A stretch of 64,000 nt of DNA from Streptomyces sp. FIT100 (GTDB taxonomy: Bacteria; Actinomycetota; Actinomycetes; Streptomycetales; Streptomycetaceae). Under the pieces are notes generated by a model. The model had not been told where the DNA came from and did not search any database. It was given only the letters and a program-made list of their open reading frames with translations. Below are positions 8,153 through 17,027 of the stretch, one piece after another. Location of the stretch: assembly GCF_024584805.1 (NCBI RefSeq), contig NZ_CP075715.1, forward strand, positions 1,414,001 to 1,478,000, given 5' to 3'. The position numbers were made by a program, and so were the translations under genes. Numbering within the stretch: position 1 is the first letter of the stretch; the number at the start of each line of letters is the position of its first letter.

Positions 8153-11100
8153 TTAGACAGCCAGCGGCTCCAGGTCGCGCTGGATACGCCGCTCGTCCCG
8201 GGCGATCCGGGTCATGTTGTGGTCGTCGCCGAGCAGCCGGCCCAGTTCCTCCACCGTTTCCGCGCGCAGTACCGCCGCCTCGTCCTTGCGGCCCAGCGCG
8301 CCGAGGGTGACGGACATGTTGGAGGCGATGGCGAGGGTCTCCGGGTGGTGGGCGCCGAGCACCTCGCGGAGGCGCCCGACCGCGCGCCGCTCGGTCTCCA
8401 GCGCCTCCTCCAGCTCGCCCATGTCCGCACGGGCGTTGGCGAGGTTGACCGTGCAGAACAGGGTGTGCGGGTGGGAGCTTCCGAGGACGTCGGTCATCCT
8501 CCTGATCGTCGGCAGGAGCAGTTCCTCCGCGAGGTCGGGGGCGCCGCAGCCCCAGTGGTAGATGCCGAGGTTGTTGATGGCGGCGAGGGTGTACGGGTGC
8601 TTCTCGCCCGGCACCTCCATGTACTGGTCGACGACCTCCTGCGCCAGGTCCCTGGCCGCGACCGGCTCCCCGGCCGCGAAGAGGTCGGCGGCCAGGTTGA
8701 GGTCGCAGGCCAGTGAGTCCGGGTGCGCGTAGGTGTACTTGGCGCGGTAGCGGTTGCGGGTGGCCGTGGTGAGCCGCCGCGCGTCCTCCAGCCTGCCCGC
8801 CCTGCGCAGCGACACGGCGAGGCTCTTGGCCGCCGCGAGCGTGCCGGGGAAGGCGCGGCCGAGGGTCTCCTTGTAGCTGTCGTACGTGCGTGACAGCAGG
8901 GAGACCGAGTCCTCGTAGCGGCCGACCTCGCGCAGGTCGCGGGCGAGCGAGGTGGCGGAGGAGAGGGTGTACGGGTGCTCGGGTCCGAGCACCTCGGTGC
9001 GCCGGTCGAAGACCTCCTGGTCGATCTCGCGGGCGCGCGCGTACTGGCCGACCATGCGCAGGTTCAGCGCGAGGTTGTTGGCGGCGGCCAGGGTGCGCGG
9101 GTGGGACTCGTGGAAGATCTGGCTGAAGCCCTCGTGCGCCTCGGTGGCCAGTTCCATCGCCTTGCCGTACTGGCCGAGCGTGCCGAGGTCCATCGCGAGG
9201 CCGCTGGTGGTCATGTACGTGTGCGGGTGGGACGGGCCGAGCACGGCCTGCTGCCGCTCCAGCGTGACCTCGTCGAGTTCCCTGGCCTCCACGTAACGGC
9301 CCTGGGAACGCAGGATGTTGGAGAGGTGGAAGCGCAGGTACAGGTACTGGAGATCGTCGTTGCCGAGCTTCTCGCGCCAGACGTCGCGCAGTTCCTCGGC
9401 GAGCGCCCCGGCGGTCTGCCAGTCGCCGCGCTTCCACAGGTAGCGCACGCGGTCGATGAGCAGGCGCCGGGTCTCCGGTTCCTTGCAGTGGCGGGCCTCG
9501 GAGGGGCCGAGGTGCGGCCAGATGGTGTTGAACCGGGGCCAGGTCTCGGGGTTGTCGATCGGCTCGTCGTCGTCGGGCCGCGCCCCGGCGAGGATGCGGT
9601 GGACGGCGTGCCGGGCGTCCATCTGCTCCTCTTCGCTGAGCTGGGCCCGGATGACGGCCTGCACCAGCCGGTGGACCTGGATGGAGTTGGACACCTGGTC
9701 GACCTTGGCGAGGGCGAACCGGCCGATCTCCCGGATGACGCGGCCGAGTACGAGCTTCTCCTGGAGGGAGGAGTCGTACGGCTTGAGCGCCTCGATCATC
9801 TCCTTGCTGTAGAGGAGGTTGGCGGAGATCGGCTCGGGGGCGAAGAAGGCGCAGAGCTGGAGCAGCCGTACGGCCGCGGGTGAGCGTTCCTTGAGCCGCT
9901 CGATGGAGACGTTCCAGGTCGCGGCGACCGGTTCGGGGTAACCCGCGGGCTGGTTGAGGGAGAGGACGCTCGGGGCCTGCTGCGCCAGCTGCTCCAGATA
10001 GGCGGAGACGGGGGTCGCGGTCTCCGCGATCCACGCCGCGGCCTGTTCCACGGCGAGCGGCAGGTCACCGACGGCGGAGGCGACCTGGTCGGCGTCGGCC
10101 AGGGTGAGTCCGCGCGCCCGGCGCTGGAGGTGCTCGACGGACTCCTCGCGCAGGAAGACGTCGACGGGCAGGGCGTCGCCGTACTGGGACCAGCTCTGGT
10201 TCCTGGAGGTGACCAGGATGTGCCCGCCGGTCGGGAAGAACCTCTTGAGCTGCTCGGGGTCGTCGGCGTTGTCGAAGACCAGCAGCCAGCGGGAGGTCGG
10301 CACGCCGCGCCGCAGCAGGTCGACGGCCTCCTGGGAGGCGGCGGCCATGTCCTCGCCGCCCTGGGCGCCGAGGCGGACGGCGAGTTCGGCGAGCCCGGCG
10401 ATGACGTCGTCGGTCTGCTCGGAGGAGATCCACCACACCAGGTCGTAGTCGGCCATGAAGCGGTGCACGTACTCCAGCGCCACCTGGGTCTTGCCGACGC
10501 CGCCGAGTCCGTAGAGGGTCTGCGGCTGCGGCAGCACGACGGCCATGCCGCCGCCGAGCTGGTCGCGCATCCGCTCCAGGACGACGGAGCGGCCGGTGAA
10601 CCCGGGGTTGCGGGGCGGCGCGTTCCAGATCTTGGGAACGGTGCCGGGGAACCGCGGCCCCGGCGAGACCCCGTCGGAGATCTGCACGGGGCGGTCGAGG
10701 GCGCGCAGCAGCGCGGTGGTGGCGTGCACCTCGTCGAGGCGGAAGAGGTCGACGGGGTTGCGGTCGATGTAGGGGGTGGTGAGGCGTACGTCGCCGACGC
10801 GCAGCGGCAGCAGATGGCGGCGGCCGCCGCCGGGGTCCTCGGACGCGGCCCGTTCCCACACCTCCATGGCCCGTGCGGACTTGAAGTAGGCGCTGGAGAG
10901 CAGGACGACGGTGCGGGCGGCGTTCTCGGCGGCGTGTGCGGTGGAGCGGTCCTGGGGCGGTTCGGCGGAGACGTCGCGCGGGACGACGCGGAAGCCCGCC
11001 CGGGTGAGGACGGACTCGATCCAGTCGGCCCACATCCGGTTCTCGGCGACGTAGCTGAGGAAGAGGTCGGCGGGCAGGGCGGGGCGGCGGCGGGTGAAGG

Positions 11101-12082
11101 CGTCGCGGATGCGCAGTCTGACCTCCTCGCCGACGGAGGGCATGGCGGTGACGTCTCCGGCGGTGATGACGGAGGTGAGCCGTTCGAAGGCGGAGAGCAG
11201 GGAGTTGCTGAGTCCGGCCTCGTCGCCGAAGGTGGCCAGGGTCTCCTCGTAGGCGTAGTAGGGGCGGTACGGGATCTCCACCGCGCCCCAGTAGGAGGTG
11301 AGTTCGTCGCCCGCGAGCCCGCTCGGGAAGCGGTCGAACTTCAGCCGCGCCAGGGCCCGTCCGGCGTCGGCCTTCTCCTTCTCGCCCTCGTCGATGCGCA
11401 TGGGGACGGGGAGGATCCTGATGCCGCGGCCGCTGTAGCGCTCGTCGATCTGGCGGGCGACGGCGGCGGCACCGTCGATGGACTGGTCGCTGAGGGTGAA
11501 GCAGTCGACGAGGACGTCCGGGAGGTGGACGGTGCAGATGTCGGCGATGTCGCTGAGACCGGTGCGGCTGTCGATCAGGACGTAGTCGTAGTTGGCCTTC
11601 ATGTCGTCGCGCAGGGCGTCGAAGAAGTGGCCGCCGCCGAGGCGGTCGTAGAAGTTGTCCCAGTCGAAGGTGGAGACGGTCGCCGAGTACTCGCGGTTCT
11701 GCTTGCCCGCCGAGACGAAGTCGAGGGTGCCGCCCTCGGGGAACTCCCAGCCCAGGTTCTCGGGGGTGAGGGAGACGGCGTGCGGCTGGATGCGCGCGTA
11801 GTCGCGGTGCCAGTCGTCGGGGCGCTGCACGGGGCTGGTGGCGGCCCAGGCGTATTCGGTGATCAGGTCGATGACGCCGGTGGTGGCACCGAGCGTGGAG
11901 GGGTCGAGGAAGGGGTGGAAGAACTTGTGCAGGCCGGGGGCTTCCAGGTCCCAGTCGACGGCGAGGACCCGCTTTCCGTTCGCGGCGAGTATCCAGGCCG
12001 TGTTGGCCATCGCCATCGTCCGCCCCGTTCCTCCCTTGTAGGAGTAGAAGGTGACGATGCGTCCGTCACGACTGGCTGTCAT
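8153..12082 (-). CDS. fxsT: FxsT: ATPase/TIR/NB-ARC/TPR protein of the FxSxx-COOH system
   Basis: A 1309-residue multidomain protein. Residues 1 to about 310 form a ParA/MinD-like ATPase with the deviant Walker A FYSYKGGTGRTMAMAN and VDWDLEAPG. A TIR-like domain (LFLSYVAENRMWADWIESVL, VVLLSSAYFKS) follows at roughly 345-475. Then comes an NB-ARC/STAND NTPase with Walker A LYGLGGVGKTQVA, the Walker-B-like WLLVFDNADD and the LVTSRNQSW sensor. From about residue 870 to the end there are repeated 42-residue TPRs. The start is ATG at 12082, six bases after GGAGG and inside the 3' end of fxsC (17-base overlap). The order matches the FxsT family that accompanies fxsA/fxsB. TIR plus STAND plus TPR suggests ligand-triggered oligomerisation; what is sensed is unknown. 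Confidence 0.92.
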   Translation of the reverse strand: MTASRDGRIVTFYSYKGGTGRTMAMANTAWILAANGKRVLAVDWDLEAPGLHKFFHPFLDPSTLGATTGVIDLITEYAWAATSPVQRPDDWHRDYARIQPHAVSLTPENLGWEFPEGGTLDFVSAGKQNREYSATVSTFDWDNFYDRLGGGHFFDALRDDMKANYDYVLIDSRTGLSDIADICTVHLPDVLVDCFTLSDQSIDGAAAVARQIDERYSGRGIRILPVPMRIDEGEKEKADAGRALARLKFDRFPSGLAGDELTSYWGAVEIPYRPYYAYEETLATFGDEAGLSNSLLSAFERLTSVITAGDVTAMPSVGEEVRLRIRDAFTRRRPALPADLFLSYVAENRMWADWIESVLTRAGFRVVPRDVSAEPPQDRSTAHAAENAARTVVLLSSAYFKSARAMEVWERAASEDPGGGRRHLLPLRVGDVRLTTPYIDRNPVDLFRLDEVHATTALLRALDRPVQISDGVSPGPRFPGTVPKIWNAPPRNPGFTGRSVVLERMRDQLGGGMAVVLPQPQTLYGLGGVGKTQVALEYVHRFMADYDLVWWISSEQTDDVIAGLAELAVRLGAQGGEDMAAASQEAVDLLRRGVPTSRWLLVFDNADDPEQLKRFFPTGGHILVTSRNQSWSQYGDALPVDVFLREESVEHLQRRARGLTLADADQVASAVGDLPLAVEQAAAWIAETATPVSAYLEQLAQQAPSVLSLNQPAGYPEPVAATWNVSIERLKERSPAAVRLLQLCAFFAPEPISANLLYSKEMIEALKPYDSSLQEKLVLGRVIREIGRFALAKVDQVSNSIQVHRLVQAVIRAQLSEEEQMDARHAVHRILAGARPDDDEPIDNPETWPRFNTIWPHLGPSEARHCKEPETRRLLIDRVRYLWKRGDWQTAGALAEELRDVWREKLGNDDLQYLYLRFHLSNILRSQGRYVEARELDEVTLERQQAVLGPSHPHTYMTTSGLAMDLGTLGQYGKAMELATEAHEGFSQIFHESHPRTLAAANNLALNLRMVGQYARAREIDQEVFDRRTEVLGPEHPYTLSSATSLARDLREVGRYEDSVSLLSRTYDSYKETLGRAFPGTLAAAKSLAVSLRRAGRLEDARRLTTATRNRYRAKYTYAHPDSLACDLNLAADLFAAGEPVAARDLAQEVVDQYMEVPGEKHPYTLAAINNLGIYHWGCGAPDLAEELLLPTIRRMTDVLGSSHPHTLFCTVNLANARADMGELEEALETERRAVGRLREVLGAHHPETLAIASNMSVTLGALGRKDEAAVLRAETVEELGRLLGDDHNMTRIARDERRIQRDLEPLAV

Positions 12083-13418
12083 CCGTGTCCTCCGCATCGG
12101 GCGCCTGGTCGAGCATGTCGTGGGTGAAGTGCGTGGTGGCGTACTCGGCCGCCATCGGGCCGCGCAGCCGGGGGCGTTCGGTGTGGCTGCCGCCGGCGGG
12201 TGGATAGACCTGGGCGTGCCTGAGGTACTGCTGGGCGGCTGCTTCGACGACCTGGGGGAGTATCTGGCCGAACGCCTCCATGCTGGGGACGCCGCGTGCG
12301 GCCGCCCGGCAGGCGGCCCTGCCCTGGCTGAGCTGGGTGGGCAGGGTCGCCTCCAGTTTGGCGGTGAGCTCGCTGTCGGCGGCTCGGCTCTGGTGGTCGT
12401 CGCGGTTCCAGGGGACGACCACGCTCACCCAGGGGCGGTGTTCGGCGTCGAAGGCGGCGAGCCGCTGTCTGCGGTCCTCGTCCTCCAGGGCCCAGCGGTC
12501 GACGAGCAGCAGCTCGGGCCTGGACGGGGGCTGCTTGGGGTCGAGCGGGGTGGCGTCGTGGTCGAAGGAGGCGACGGTGGCCTGGTAGTTGAGGGAGCGG
12601 ACGAGGTCCTGGGCGATGGAGCCGATGGGCCGGGCGGCCTCGGGGTGGTACGGGTTCCAGTCCTGCGGCATGTCGCCGTAGTAGACGGGGTCGCGGCCCT
12701 CGGGGACGTCGTGGCGGGTGGGGGCGGCGACGGTGACCTGGATGGGGCGGGGGCCGGTGGCGCGCGGCTGGGCCGGGTCGGGTTTGCCGAAGGCGCTGGG
12801 GGCCTGCCGGTAGTCGAGGGGCCTGCTGGGGCCGACGCCTGCGGTGTCGGCCACGTTGACGATGCGTTTGGCGAGTTCGTAGACCGCGCGCTCGTACTCC
12901 TCGGCGAATATGCGGAGTTTGATGAGCCCGTAGAGGCCGTCGGTGACGTAGCGGTCGCCGAAGGCGCGGTGGTTGAACTGCAACCGCTCGGCGGGGCCAG
13001 GGAGTTGCTCGGGTGGCACCGGCACCCACAGCGCGGGCACGATGGCCTCGGCCGGCCGGTTGCTCTTGGCCTGGTGGTAGATGGCCCGCTGGGCGAAGGC
13101 GTACCACTCCTTGCCGCACATCTCACTGGCGAAGTACCGGGGAGAGAACAGCGGGACGAAGACCCGGCAGGTGGCGAGCACGTCGCCGAGCCGCTCCGAC
13201 CAGCCCTCGCCCGAGCGTATCTCCCGGTCCATGAAGCCGGCCGGGGCGCCGGCCGGCAGATCGGTCATGGCCATCACATGGCCGCACAGATCACGGAACA
13301 GCCGCTCGACCCACATGTCGGGGTCGGGGCCCCCGGCGCCGTACCTCGGCGTGTGCGCATAGCTCAAGAAGAAGTACGGCCGATGGTCAGCCGCCCGTTG
13401 TTGCGATGACGCTTGCAC
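12066..13418 (-). CDS. fxsC: FxsC: TIR-like protein of the FxSxx-COOH system
   Basis: About 450 residues. The N-terminal half is TIR-like: YFFLSYAHTPRYG, the WVERLFRDLC helix, MDREIRSGEGWSERLGDVLATCRVFVPLFSPRYFASEMCGKEW. The C-terminal half has the conserved PELLLVDRWALEDEDRRQRLAAFD and WVSVVVPWNRDD segments, which look like a second sensor or effector domain. The start is taken as GTG at 13418, leading directly into the conserved RAADHRPYFFLSYAHTP; GTG at 13454 is in frame. It overlaps fxsT by 17 bases and lies 110 bp after the AAC(3)-like gene. FxsC accompanies fxsB and fxsT in many actinobacteria; its biochemical role is not established. Confidence 0.9.
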   Translation of the reverse strand: MQASSQQRAADHRPYFFLSYAHTPRYGAGGPDPDMWVERLFRDLCGHVMAMTDLPAGAPAGFMDREIRSGEGWSERLGDVLATCRVFVPLFSPRYFASEMCGKEWYAFAQRAIYHQAKSNRPAEAIVPALWVPVPPEQLPGPAERLQFNHRAFGDRYVTDGLYGLIKLRIFAEEYERAVYELAKRIVNVADTAGVGPSRPLDYRQAPSAFGKPDPAQPRATGPRPIQVTVAAPTRHDVPEGRDPVYYGDMPQDWNPYHPEAARPIGSIAQDLVRSLNYQATVASFDHDATPLDPKQPPSRPELLLVDRWALEDEDRRQRLAAFDAEHRPWVSVVVPWNRDDHQSRAADSELTAKLEATLPTQLSQGRAACRAAARGVPSMEAFGQILPQVVEAAAQQYLRHAQVYPPAGGSHTERPRLRGPMAAEYATTHFTHDMLDQAPDAEDTDDSQS

Positions 13419-13528
13419 ACGACCCCCGTCCTGGTCCTGTGTGAACACCCGCACTCACGGCCGGTGAGCTGCGAGCGAATTAATCATTCCGGAGCAGACC
13501 GTGCTTCTTCCCCCCATCGTTCAGTCAA

Positions 13529-14302
13529 TCAGGGCCGCTTTTCGGTCATCCACACCACGGCATGGTCCACCGCGTCCCTGATCGGAAACAACCGTGCGGT
13601 TGTTCCTCCCAGTTGTCCCTTGTGCACCCGATTCCCGTCAACGGCGGCGAACGCGTCACCGATGATCCGGAAATCGCCGTCGTCCAGCGTGATGTCGACG
13701 TACTCCGTCCACTGCGGACCGTCCGCCCCGCGCACCACACAGCGGTAGCGCCGCTCGGGCGCACCGGTGCGGTACTCCGCGAGATGGAAGGCGGTGCAGA
13801 CGGAGAAGGCCACATTGACCATCAGGACGCGCGCCCCGGCGCGGTAGAGGGCCCCCATCGGGGAGTCCTCGCCGAAATGAGAGGTCAGGGGGTGCCCGGC
13901 GAGCAGTTCCGCCGCCTGCCGTCCGAGCGCGGCGAAGGACGCCTGCGGGTGCGTGCTGCGGACGGCGCCCGGCGCGGTCCGTACGGACTCGGCCAACCGG
14001 CCCATAGCGGTGGAGGGCGTCGAGGCCGGGTCGAAGGCCGGCATCGTGGCCCGGAAGGCCGCCGCCTGAGTGGGTGTCATCCCTTCGACCCGCCGCAGAT
14101 GGGCGGTGGAGGTGTCCGAGTTCTCCGTCGTGAAGGCGGGCACGACCAGCGTGCCCTGCTCGCCCACGGCCGTCAGCAGGGCATCGCGCAGCATCGGGGC
14201 GTCGAGGCCGGTGCCGCTGAGCGAGGCGTGGACGAGCACCACGTCCCCCGCCGCGAGGCCCAGCTCGGAGAGCTGGGCCGCCAACGCCCGCTCATCGGCC
14301 AC
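13529..14302 (-). CDS. Aminoglycoside N(3)-acetyltransferase-like protein in the fxs operon
   Basis: A 257-residue protein of the AAC(3)/YokD fold: DVVLVHASLSGTG, a GTLVVPAFTTENSDTS strand-loop, PAFDPASTPSTAMGRLAE, and the conserved STHPQASFAALG / GEDSPMGALYRAGARVLMVN. The family acetylates amino groups of aminoglycosides with acetyl-CoA. GTG at 14302 overlaps the end of fxsB by 11 bases, so the two are made together. Being coupled to the peptide maturase, it may acetylate the modified peptide or a related amine rather than a drug; that is inference. Intrinsic aminoglycoside resistance is the other possibility. Confidence 0.85.
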   Translation of the reverse strand: MADERALAAQLSELGLAAGDVVLVHASLSGTGLDAPMLRDALLTAVGEQGTLVVPAFTTENSDTSTAHLRRVEGMTPTQAAAFRATMPAFDPASTPSTAMGRLAESVRTAPGAVRSTHPQASFAALGRQAAELLAGHPLTSHFGEDSPMGALYRAGARVLMVNVAFSVCTAFHLAEYRTGAPERRYRCVVRGADGPQWTEYVDITLDDGDFRIIGDAFAAVDGNRVHKGQLGGTTARLFPIRDAVDHAVVWMTEKRP

Positions 14303-16517
14303 GTTCCGCCTCTTCCCCCAACCGGACCAGCAGGCTCTTGCCGCTGACGGTCAGCTCCGCCGCGCGCTCCAGGGTGTCGACGGCCCGCAGGGCCTGCTCG
14401 GCGCTGCCCGGCTCGAATGCGGCGAGCCCTGCCCGTTCGTACGCCCCCGCCAGCAGCTCGGACACCGGAACGGGCGCGTCCGTCCAGGGGGCGTGATGGC
14501 TCCACAGGCCGTCCTCGGCGTACAGGTCGGTGACTTCCAGCAGCCTGTGCAGCCGCGCCCGGCGGTGGCCGCGGAGCAGCGCGAGCGCCAGTCGGCGCGC
14601 GTCCGCGCGCAGGGGCAGGCCGAGGGCGCCGAAGCCGTGCCGGCCCACCGCGGGGCCGGAGTCCGCCGGTCCGGCCAGCGGGGTCAGTGTGGAGAGCGAT
14701 CCGGCGGCGGCCTCGGCCTGCTCCGGCGCCCGCTCGCGCAGCAGGCTCCAGGCGCCGGCCAGCCGGCCGGTCCAGTGGGCGGCCTCGTCGAGTCCGAGCC
14801 GCGGCACCACCGGGACGCCGAAGCAGTTCCGGTACGGGTCGAGGTCGTCGATGGCGAGATCCGGCGCCCCGTCGCGGCCGAGCCGGCGCACCGGCCGCCA
14901 GTCGGCGGTGGGTTCGGCCGGCCGGGCGATCCGCCGCTCGACACGGCCGGCCCGCACCAGGAAGCCCTTCTCGACGGGCCGGACCTCCGCGGTTCCGCGC
15001 TCTGGCCGGCCGGTGAGCCGCAGTTCGCCCAGGGTCGGCAGGAACAGCGCGCCGTTCTCGTACGGCACCCGGACGGCGAGGTCGGGTCCGCCGTCCCGTA
15101 CGACGGCCGCGGCGGCCGACGCGGCCAGCCGGGCACCGGGCTCGGCCGAGCCGGGCCGGTCCCCGTCGAGGGCGTCCAGGGCGTCGAGCAGCCAGCTGCG
15201 CGTGTAGGGATGTGCCAGCACATCGTCGTACCCGTCGGCGCCCGAGCGCTCCACGGCCGCCGTGAGCGTCCAGGCTCGGGCCCATGCGTCGCCGCCCCGC
15301 CCGGCGAGCTCGTCGTGGAGCCTGGCGAGCAGCAGCGCGGTCAGCTCGTGCTGCGCGGTGCCGAGCACGGCGTCGTCGCCGACGGCCGGGGAGACGGTCA
15401 GGGGCGCGGTGCGCAGCTCGATGCCGCGGACGAGGGCCTCCAGGTCGGTGCAGTACACGGAGGTGTTGTCGAAGTCCGTGCCGCTGCGGTACCGGTGGGT
15501 GTAGAGGCCGCCACCGCACGAGCGTACGACCGGGCACCGGCGGCAGGTGTCGCTGACACCGGCCAGGCCGAGTTGGCGGGCGCGGACTCCGGGGTGTGCG
15601 GCGACCTCGTCGAAGGAGTGCGTGAAGACGTCGAATCCGGTGGCCGCGGCGCCTTCGTAGGCGCTCTTGAGCGAGTCGACCTGCTCCAGTGTGCCGTCGG
15701 TCTCGACGACGACGAGGTCGGTGGGGGCGAGGCCGAGCGACTCGGTGAGGCTGGGGCCGCCGGAGAGCGTGGACAGGACCGATTCGAAGAGCCGCACCGG
15801 CACCCGGCGGCCCTGCCGGTCCCAGCGGTCGAAGACGGTGAGGATCCAGTCGGCGTACGCGGTGGGCGAGCCGTCCGGGCGCGGCGGCGGGGTGTCCCAG
15901 GTGCCGTGCGGCAGCAGGAAGTCGATGCGCGGCGGGTCGAGTTCCATCAGCGCGTCGTGGACGGCCACGGGGTCGTTCTCGACGTCGATCGTGCAGAGCA
16001 GGCCGAGGTTGAGATGGCGGTAGCGCTCCTCGTCGAGGAGCCGCACGGCCCGGACGACCAGGGGGTGGCTGCTGCGGCCGTCCGCGAAGCGGCGGTGGCG
16101 GTCGTTGGCCGCCTTGTCGCCGTCGAGGGAGATGCCGACCCTGACGCCGAACTCGTCGAAGAGGTCGAGATAGCGGGGGCTGAGCTGGAGCCCGTTGGTG
16201 TGGATCCGCAGGTCGAGTGCGGTGACGCCGTCGAGGGCTGTGGTCAGCTCCTCGCAGATACGACGCAGCCGGGCGGGGCCGGCGAGCAGGGGCTCCCCTC
16301 CGTGCAGGATCACTGACACGGAGGGCAGTGCATGGTTCCTCGCGTGCTCGGCCAGTCGCCGGGCGGTCTGGAGGATCGCTTCGTCAGAGATTGCCTTGGG
16401 GCGGGTGCGCCAGCTCTGATCCGCGTGTTCGTAGACGTAGCAGTGGTCACATGCGAGATCGCACCTGCTGTGCACTTTGATGACGATCTCGCGGAATGGG
16501 ACCAGGGGTCCTGTCAT
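14292..16517 (-). CDS. fxsB: FxsB-type radical SAM/SPASM cyclophane-forming maturase with inactive hydroxylase extension (FxsBH form)
   Basis: 741 residues. The N-terminal half is a radical SAM enzyme with C19-x3-C23-x2-C26 (HSRCDLACDHCYVYEHA), VILHGGEPLLAG and HTNGLQLSP. A SPASM region follows with CRRCPVVRSCGGG for auxiliary Fe-S clusters. FxsB enzymes join the Phe ring to the Ser beta-carbon in the C-terminal F-x-S of FxsA, forming a three-residue cyclophane. The C-terminal half (about 370-741) resembles the HExxH peptide beta-hydroxylase family (DLDPYRNCFGVPVVPRLG, HHAPWTDAPVPVSELLAGAY). Where the family has HExxH, residues 649-653 here are RGHRR, so metal binding should be lost. It starts 144 bp after fxsA. 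Confidence 0.93.
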   Translation of the reverse strand: MTGPLVPFREIVIKVHSRCDLACDHCYVYEHADQSWRTRPKAISDEAILQTARRLAEHARNHALPSVSVILHGGEPLLAGPARLRRICEELTTALDGVTALDLRIHTNGLQLSPRYLDLFDEFGVRVGISLDGDKAANDRHRRFADGRSSHPLVVRAVRLLDEERYRHLNLGLLCTIDVENDPVAVHDALMELDPPRIDFLLPHGTWDTPPPRPDGSPTAYADWILTVFDRWDRQGRRVPVRLFESVLSTLSGGPSLTESLGLAPTDLVVVETDGTLEQVDSLKSAYEGAAATGFDVFTHSFDEVAAHPGVRARQLGLAGVSDTCRRCPVVRSCGGGLYTHRYRSGTDFDNTSVYCTDLEALVRGIELRTAPLTVSPAVGDDAVLGTAQHELTALLLARLHDELAGRGGDAWARAWTLTAAVERSGADGYDDVLAHPYTRSWLLDALDALDGDRPGSAEPGARLAASAAAAVVRDGGPDLAVRVPYENGALFLPTLGELRLTGRPERGTAEVRPVEKGFLVRAGRVERRIARPAEPTADWRPVRRLGRDGAPDLAIDDLDPYRNCFGVPVVPRLGLDEAAHWTGRLAGAWSLLRERAPEQAEAAAGSLSTLTPLAGPADSGPAVGRHGFGALGLPLRADARRLALALLRGHRRARLHRLLEVTDLYAEDGLWSHHAPWTDAPVPVSELLAGAYERAGLAAFEPGSAEQALRAVDTLERAAELTVSGKSLLVRLGEEAERGR

Positions 16518-16661
16518 TCCGCCAGTCTAGTGCCGCGACCGGCAATGCTTGCCCGACAAGGAGCGTCGTGCCGGGCGGCGCGACAGGGCAAAGTTTGCCG
16601 GGAGGGGTACTGGGGTCGGGCAGGACGGCCTGGTGCCGGACCGGAGCGGTGTGGAGCCGGA

Positions 16662-16826
16662 CTAGAGAGCGGAGTTGAAGCTCGAGACCCGCGCGGTACG
16701 GTCGACGGCAGCGGGACGCACGCGACCCAGCTTCCTGGCGGCATCGGCGCCGCGCACGTCGATCTCGGTGACGGGCACACGATTCTTCTTCGCGGCGGCG
16801 AAGGTGGCTGAGGTCTGGAAGGTCAC
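16662..16826 (-). CDS. fxsA: FxsA: FxSxx-COOH RiPP precursor peptide (54 aa)
   Basis: A 54-codon ORF on the minus strand, GTG at 16826 to TAG at 16662, preceded by AGGA eight bases upstream and by an in-frame TGA. The core motif at the extreme C-terminus is ARVSSFNSAL, that is F50-N51-S52-A53-L54-COOH, which is exactly F-x-S-x-x followed by the stop. The leader contains VPVTEIDVRGADAARKLGRV, like other FxsA leaders that end in a conserved R(T/V)ARVS(A/S)FNSAL. FxsB is expected to crosslink F50 and S52. It is the first gene of the operon, 144 bp before fxsB. It is easy to miss because it is short and has a GTG start. Confidence 0.9.
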   Translation of the reverse strand: MTFQTSATFAAAKKNRVPVTEIDVRGADAARKLGRVRPAAVDRTARVSSFNSAL

Positions 16827-17027
16827 GACGGCCGTCCTAGGTCATCTTGTGCTGACGAGGGGTGCCGCACCATTGCAGTGTCGGCGGCACGACTTTACTC
16901 TCATGGCCACCCACAGCAACTCGGCACGTAGGCCTGAGACGAAAGCGTTGCCCGAGTATTCCCCGCCCCGAACGGAACAAGCCATTCCATCGAACGAGTG
17001 AAGCCAAATCCGCTGAGGGTGGTGCGC

